Origin: Spirosoma linguale DSM 74
Lineage (GTDB): Bacteria > Bacteroidota > Bacteroidia > Cytophagales > Spirosomataceae
Assembly (NCBI GenBank): GCA_000024525.1
Contig: CP001769.1
Span: 3,753,001 to 3,817,000, forward strand
Reading direction: 5' to 3'
Length of the DNA stretch: 64,000 nt
A program made the translations under genes and the position numbers. Below, in pieces: positions 61,002 through 64,000 of the stretch. Position 1 is the first letter of the stretch. Each line of letters begins with the position of its first letter. Under the pieces are notes generated by a model. That model made no database searches and was not told where the DNA came from. It saw only the letters and a program-made list of their open reading frames with translations.

Positions 61002-62102
61002 TTAGGGAACAAATTTTGTCTCAAGTGCTTTCACCAGCCTGACGTTTTTGAGGAAGGCATGACTGAACTGAATCAACCAGGTATAAATAATAACGGCAAA
61101 AATCTGAAGGAAAATGATTGTTGTCACACTGAATATAAATGAGGCCAGAATAGACATAGCCGTTAGACCAGCATGCATTTTAACGATACGCAGGGTGATT
61201 TCCGAGTGAACAAAGCGGTGCTTCAGGAACCAGTGGTGCATGTGATTTTTGTCGGCGGCAAATGGCGATTTCCCTTTTCGCATCCGGTTGATGGCTACGC
61301 GGAGGGCGTCAATTAAGGGAATCATGCAGCTGGCAGTGGTTAAAATAATGGCATAAGAGCCATAATCGGCCGTCTGCTTATAAGAGCCTTCAATGAATAT
61401 AATGCCTAAAGCAGCCGTGAGAAAGCCAAGTACTACCGAGCCCCCATCGCCCATGAATAGTTTGGCGGGGCGCCAGTTATACCTCAGGAATGCCAGCAAG
61501 GCACCGGCCACGGGCAGCAGCAGCGCCAGCCATTCCTGCTGACCTACCACAATGGCTAAAACACTGAACACAACACTGTTGCCAAATGCCAGGCTTCCCG
61601 CGAGACCATCCACACCATCGATCAAATTAAAGGCGTTTGCCATAACGGTCAGGACAAACATGGTGATGGCATATTGAAAAAACACGGACAGTTCCGTTAT
61701 ACCAAACACTCCATGAAGCGATGTCAGACGTATACCATATTTAGCGATCAGGTAGGCACAGCCTAACTGAATTCCCAGGCGAAGTATGGCCGGAAGGTTC
61801 AGTCGGTCGTCAAGCACGCCGGTTATCGTAAGCGTTGCCAAGGCAATAGTCAGCGGTAGGTTTGCGGTCAGTAAATGGCGCAACGGCGCATATACTAGTG
61901 CCGTAAACGTAACGGCCAGCGCGATCGTCAGTCCGCCAATGGCCGGAATCAGCTTCTGGTGTACTTTTCGGAAGTTGGGTTTATCAACCAGCCCGATTTT
62001 GGGGCTCAACTTAATGAGAAAGGGTAAAAGCACCCAGCAGCTTACCAGGGCAATCAGGAAGCCAAGAATAAGGCTGTTCGTAGTAAGAAGATCTTGTATC
62101 AT
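61002..62102 (-). CDS. Undecaprenyl-phosphate GlcNAc-1-phosphate transferase-like (WecA/MraY family)
   Basis: 366 residues, about ten to eleven membrane helices. Family motifs: DKPNFRKVHQKLIPAIGGL (40-58), DD at 98-99 (GVLDDRL), NLIDGVDGLAG (159-169), MGDGGSVVLGF (217-227) and HMHHWFLKHRF late. It should place a sugar phosphate on undecaprenyl phosphate, the first membrane step in O-antigen, teichoic acid or exopolysaccharide assembly. It lies on the same strand as two GT4 genes. Confidence 0.9.
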   Translation of the reverse strand: MIQDLLTTNSLILGFLIALVSCWVLLPFLIKLSPKIGLVDKPNFRKVHQKLIPAIGGLTIALAVTFTALVYAPLRHLLTANLPLTIALATLTITGVLDDRLNLPAILRLGIQLGCAYLIAKYGIRLTSLHGVFGITELSVFFQYAITMFVLTVMANAFNLIDGVDGLAGSLAFGNSVVFSVLAIVVGQQEWLALLLPVAGALLAFLRYNWRPAKLFMGDGGSVVLGFLTAALGIIFIEGSYKQTADYGSYAIILTTASCMIPLIDALRVAINRMRKGKSPFAADKNHMHHWFLKHRFVHSEITLRIVKMHAGLTAMSILASFIFSVTTIIFLQIFAVIIYTWLIQFSHAFLKNVRLVKALETKFVP

Positions 62103-62143
62103 GGTGTTTTTTATGTAGACTAAGTTCTATCAATACGTATAGT

Positions 62144-63352
62144 TTATTCGTAAAAGTAAGATGGTCTCTCTAAGTGAGCCAATTCCGACTCCAGCAGCCA
62201 ATCGGAAGACAGGCGTGTACCGGCCAGGGAGTTCAGTTCTTTTTTGGTAGATACCTGCTGTACAAGGCGAATCAGGTAAGCGTATTTCTGGGCAATCACA
62301 GTCCAGGTATACCGGCGATAAGCAATGGTCTTCATGATATCGGCCCGGTTCTTCAGTTCGCTGATCGAGGTGTTCTGAATATGCTTGGTCAATTCGGCCG
62401 ATGTTCTAAAAAACAGAGCCTTGTTTTCCGTAGTCGACCGGTTGTAGGCTACATCGAACGCAATAACCGGTAAACCGAGGTACATGGCTTCTACCAGGGA
62501 TGGGTTTGTTCCACCGGCACTGTGCCCATGAACATAAATCAGGCAATTGCTGCGCAGCAAATCAAGCTGACGCTGGTCATAAATAGGGTCGAGTAAATGA
62601 ATATTCGTATCTTTTTTATGTTGTTCGCGCAGACTGGCTCCGTACTCACTGTTTGTCCAGTTTCCTACCATAACCAGCGTATGCTTCGGTAATTGGGCAA
62701 AAGCCTCCAATATCAGATGAATGTTGTTTTCCGGCTCGATTCGGCAAACGGTAAACGCGTAGGGAGCAGCCAAAAATGGATACGTTTCGCGGTCGGCAGG
62801 CGTTGGGCTAACCGCGATGGTGTGGTCGGCGCCATACTCAATAATATGGCTCAGCGTCTTGTAGCGAATGGCGGTGTAATTCTGAATCGACTCATTGTCC
62901 GAAATATCCGCGTGTGAATAACGTACAGCTACCCATTCGGCCGCCCACAGATACCAGCGGGCAAGTTTGCTCCATTTGTTCCGTTTCCACTCAATACCGT
63001 CAATCGAGATGATAATTTTTTTCTTGGTAAACCACCGGACAAAGGGCACCATAAAGCCCCCGCTGACACCCAGAATGAGCATTACGTCGGCATAAAATAA
63101 TGCATGTAAAATACTGAAGCAGTCATAAATGATACTCTGAATACCGTTAGCGTCGAAAGGCAGGTATACCAACCGTGCCCCTTTATACGTCGCCGGCCGC
63201 TCAGACTGACCATACTTCTTGGTCGTACAGTAGACCGTTATGTTTGTTTCGTTACCCAGGTGATCCACCAGATGCTCGGCTAGGGTTTCGAAACCGCCAT
63301 ATTTGGCCGGGATACCTACAGTTCCAATAATTGCTACGTTGGTCTTACTCAT
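62144..63352 (-). CDS. GT4 glycosyltransferase with DUF1972-type N-terminus
   Basis: 402 residues. IIGTVGIPAKYGGFETLAEHL (9-29) is the DUF1972 signature of rhamnosyl- and related transferases for surface polysaccharide. The GT1 domain has TVCRIEPENNIHLILEAF, VMVGNW, YVHGHSAGGTNPSLVEAM and GLPVIAFDVAYNRS. It acts on the cytosolic face of the membrane on a lipid-linked acceptor (inferred). Lies 42 bp upstream of the WecA-like gene. Confidence 0.87.
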   Translation of the reverse strand: MSKTNVAIIGTVGIPAKYGGFETLAEHLVDHLGNETNITVYCTTKKYGQSERPATYKGARLVYLPFDANGIQSIIYDCFSILHALFYADVMLILGVSGGFMVPFVRWFTKKKIIISIDGIEWKRNKWSKLARWYLWAAEWVAVRYSHADISDNESIQNYTAIRYKTLSHIIEYGADHTIAVSPTPADRETYPFLAAPYAFTVCRIEPENNIHLILEAFAQLPKHTLVMVGNWTNSEYGASLREQHKKDTNIHLLDPIYDQRQLDLLRSNCLIYVHGHSAGGTNPSLVEAMYLGLPVIAFDVAYNRSTTENKALFFRTSAELTKHIQNTSISELKNRADIMKTIAYRRYTWTVIAQKYAYLIRLVQQVSTKKELNSLAGTRLSSDWLLESELAHLERPSYFYE

Positions 63353-63441
63353 TCTTTTATTATTTATTAATTTTATATTATCCTAAGCCGTGCCAAACCT
63401 GGAGACGACTAAAAATCAATTACTTATATTTAAACTACCAC

Positions 63442-64000
63442 TTATTCATTCTCAATTCTGGACACTTTTTCCAGAGAATACACGGATCGACTACTGACCT
63501 GCTCCGGCAAAAAAACGCTGGTTATCTGCTCACGGAATCGGCGTGCTGAGAAGAATGCGGAGCGCCGACGAGCGGCCTGAGCCATTTTCAGATATAGGTT
63601 TATATCTGACGACAACAGTTGAAGCCGCTGAATAACCTCCTCTGTCTGGCGGGCATCAACGGTAAAGCCTTCTTTCGAGTCTTCTATCAACTCACATATC
63701 CCTCCTACCGGCGGAACAATAATCGGGCGTCCGCAGGCCATAGCTTCGAGCGCCGTCATGCCAAATGTTTCGACCCAGGCATCGGGCCGGGATAAGTTCA
63801 GCACTACGTGCGCCTGTTCGTAAAACGGAATTGTATCGGCCTGTGCGGGGTAAACCAGACAGTTGACCGGAGGGTTTACCTGTTCCGTAAACGCTGTAAC
63901 CTCTTCATTCTTTGCATTCAGGACGAGCATAAACCGAATATGCGATAACTGACGGGCACAGGCCACAAACTCATAAATACCTTTGTAAGCCTTGTTGGAG
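63442..64000 (-). CDS. GT4-type glycosyltransferase, C-terminal part (5' end outside window)
   Basis: The frame stays open to the right window edge and gives about 185 residues. It begins in AYKGIYEFVACARQL and continues with VVLNLSRPDAWVETFGMTALEAMACGRPIIVPPVGGICELI, which is the EX7E donor site of GT4 enzymes, followed by a tail with DARQTEEVIQRLQLL. The N-terminal acceptor domain is missing from view. It is probably the upstream member of the polysaccharide operon with the DUF1972 transferase. Confidence 0.85.
   Translation of the reverse strand, partial: SNKAYKGIYEFVACARQLSHIRFMLVLNAKNEEVTAFTEQVNPPVNCLVYPAQADTIPFYEQAHVVLNLSRPDAWVETFGMTALEAMACGRPIIVPPVGGICELIEDSKEGFTVDARQTEEVIQRLQLLSSDINLYLKMAQAARRRSAFFSARRFREQITSVFLPEQVSSRSVYSLEKVSRIENE

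Noticed and set aside
1..64000. CRISPR array or DDE-type insertion sequence
   Set aside because: No regularly spaced direct repeats and no IS transposase other than the Y1-type RAYT.

Overview
The window looks like a chromosome segment from a member of the Bacteroidota. Supporting traits are a Bacteroidota-type tyrosine integrase, a TonB receptor with an N-terminal carboxypeptidase-regulatory-like domain, a GWxTD lipoprotein, a DUF6371/P4-type primase pair and CheB-CheR-PAS-kinase fusions. The gene set most resembles Cytophagales such as Spirosoma; that genus-level guess is inference only.

Layout. (1) 1-6198 is the right end of an integrative element: the 3' end of an HNH nuclease gene, two replication genes separated by a 23-bp inverted repeat, an excisionase-like HTH gene, two unknown genes and an integrase. 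It ends in a 3' fragment of tRNA-Asp that marks the attachment site; chromosome starts to the right. (2) 6.5-15.7 kb is a signalling block: a membrane histidine kinase, a lone PAS protein, a 1418-residue CheB-CheR-PAS-kinase, a free-standing CheB with a metal-binding tail and a LytTR protein with reversed domain order. (3) 15.7-23.9 kb encodes glycan building: two GT4-type and one GT2 glycosyltransferase, two heptosyltransferase-like GT9 enzymes, a GmhB-type heptose-bisphosphate phosphatase and a NodU/CmcH-type carbamoyltransferase. (4) 23.9-30.4 kb holds a trehalose operon (TreS-like GH13 lipoprotein, TreZ, TreY), followed by two tandem DUF421 membrane proteins with zinc ribbons. (5) 32-35 kb is gene-poor, with four small unknown genes. 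(6) 35.2-39.1 kb is a probable iron-regulated pair: a TonB receptor behind two Fur-like boxes and a secreted Asp-box protein with a CDCC motif. (7) 39.2-56.5 kb is mainly housekeeping: Nif3-like protein, zinc-ribbon protein, TPR protein, a truncated REP-type transposase beside an 83-bp palindrome, pgk, vapBC, DUF2157-type membrane proteins, a FAN1-like nuclease, methyltransferases, cytochrome c, RlmB, GWxTD protein and an ohrR-ohr-oxidoreductase operon. (8) 56.6-64 kb has a hybrid kinase with a sigma-54 activator, downstream of polysaccharide genes (WecA-like transferase and two GT4 enzymes).

How the genes may act together (inference): the glycan, trehalose and polysaccharide genes point to cell-surface and stress-protectant carbohydrate synthesis, with unusually many sensory proteins beside them. 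No chemotaxis or flagellar genes accompany the CheB/CheR proteins. Palindromic repeats are a recurring feature: a GTAGTC-type family (three hairpins at two loci), a 35-bp-arm palindrome near 50.5 kb, a 40-bp-arm palindrome beside the transposase, and many long-armed terminators. No CRISPR array, rRNA, intact tRNA or DDE-type insertion sequence was seen.
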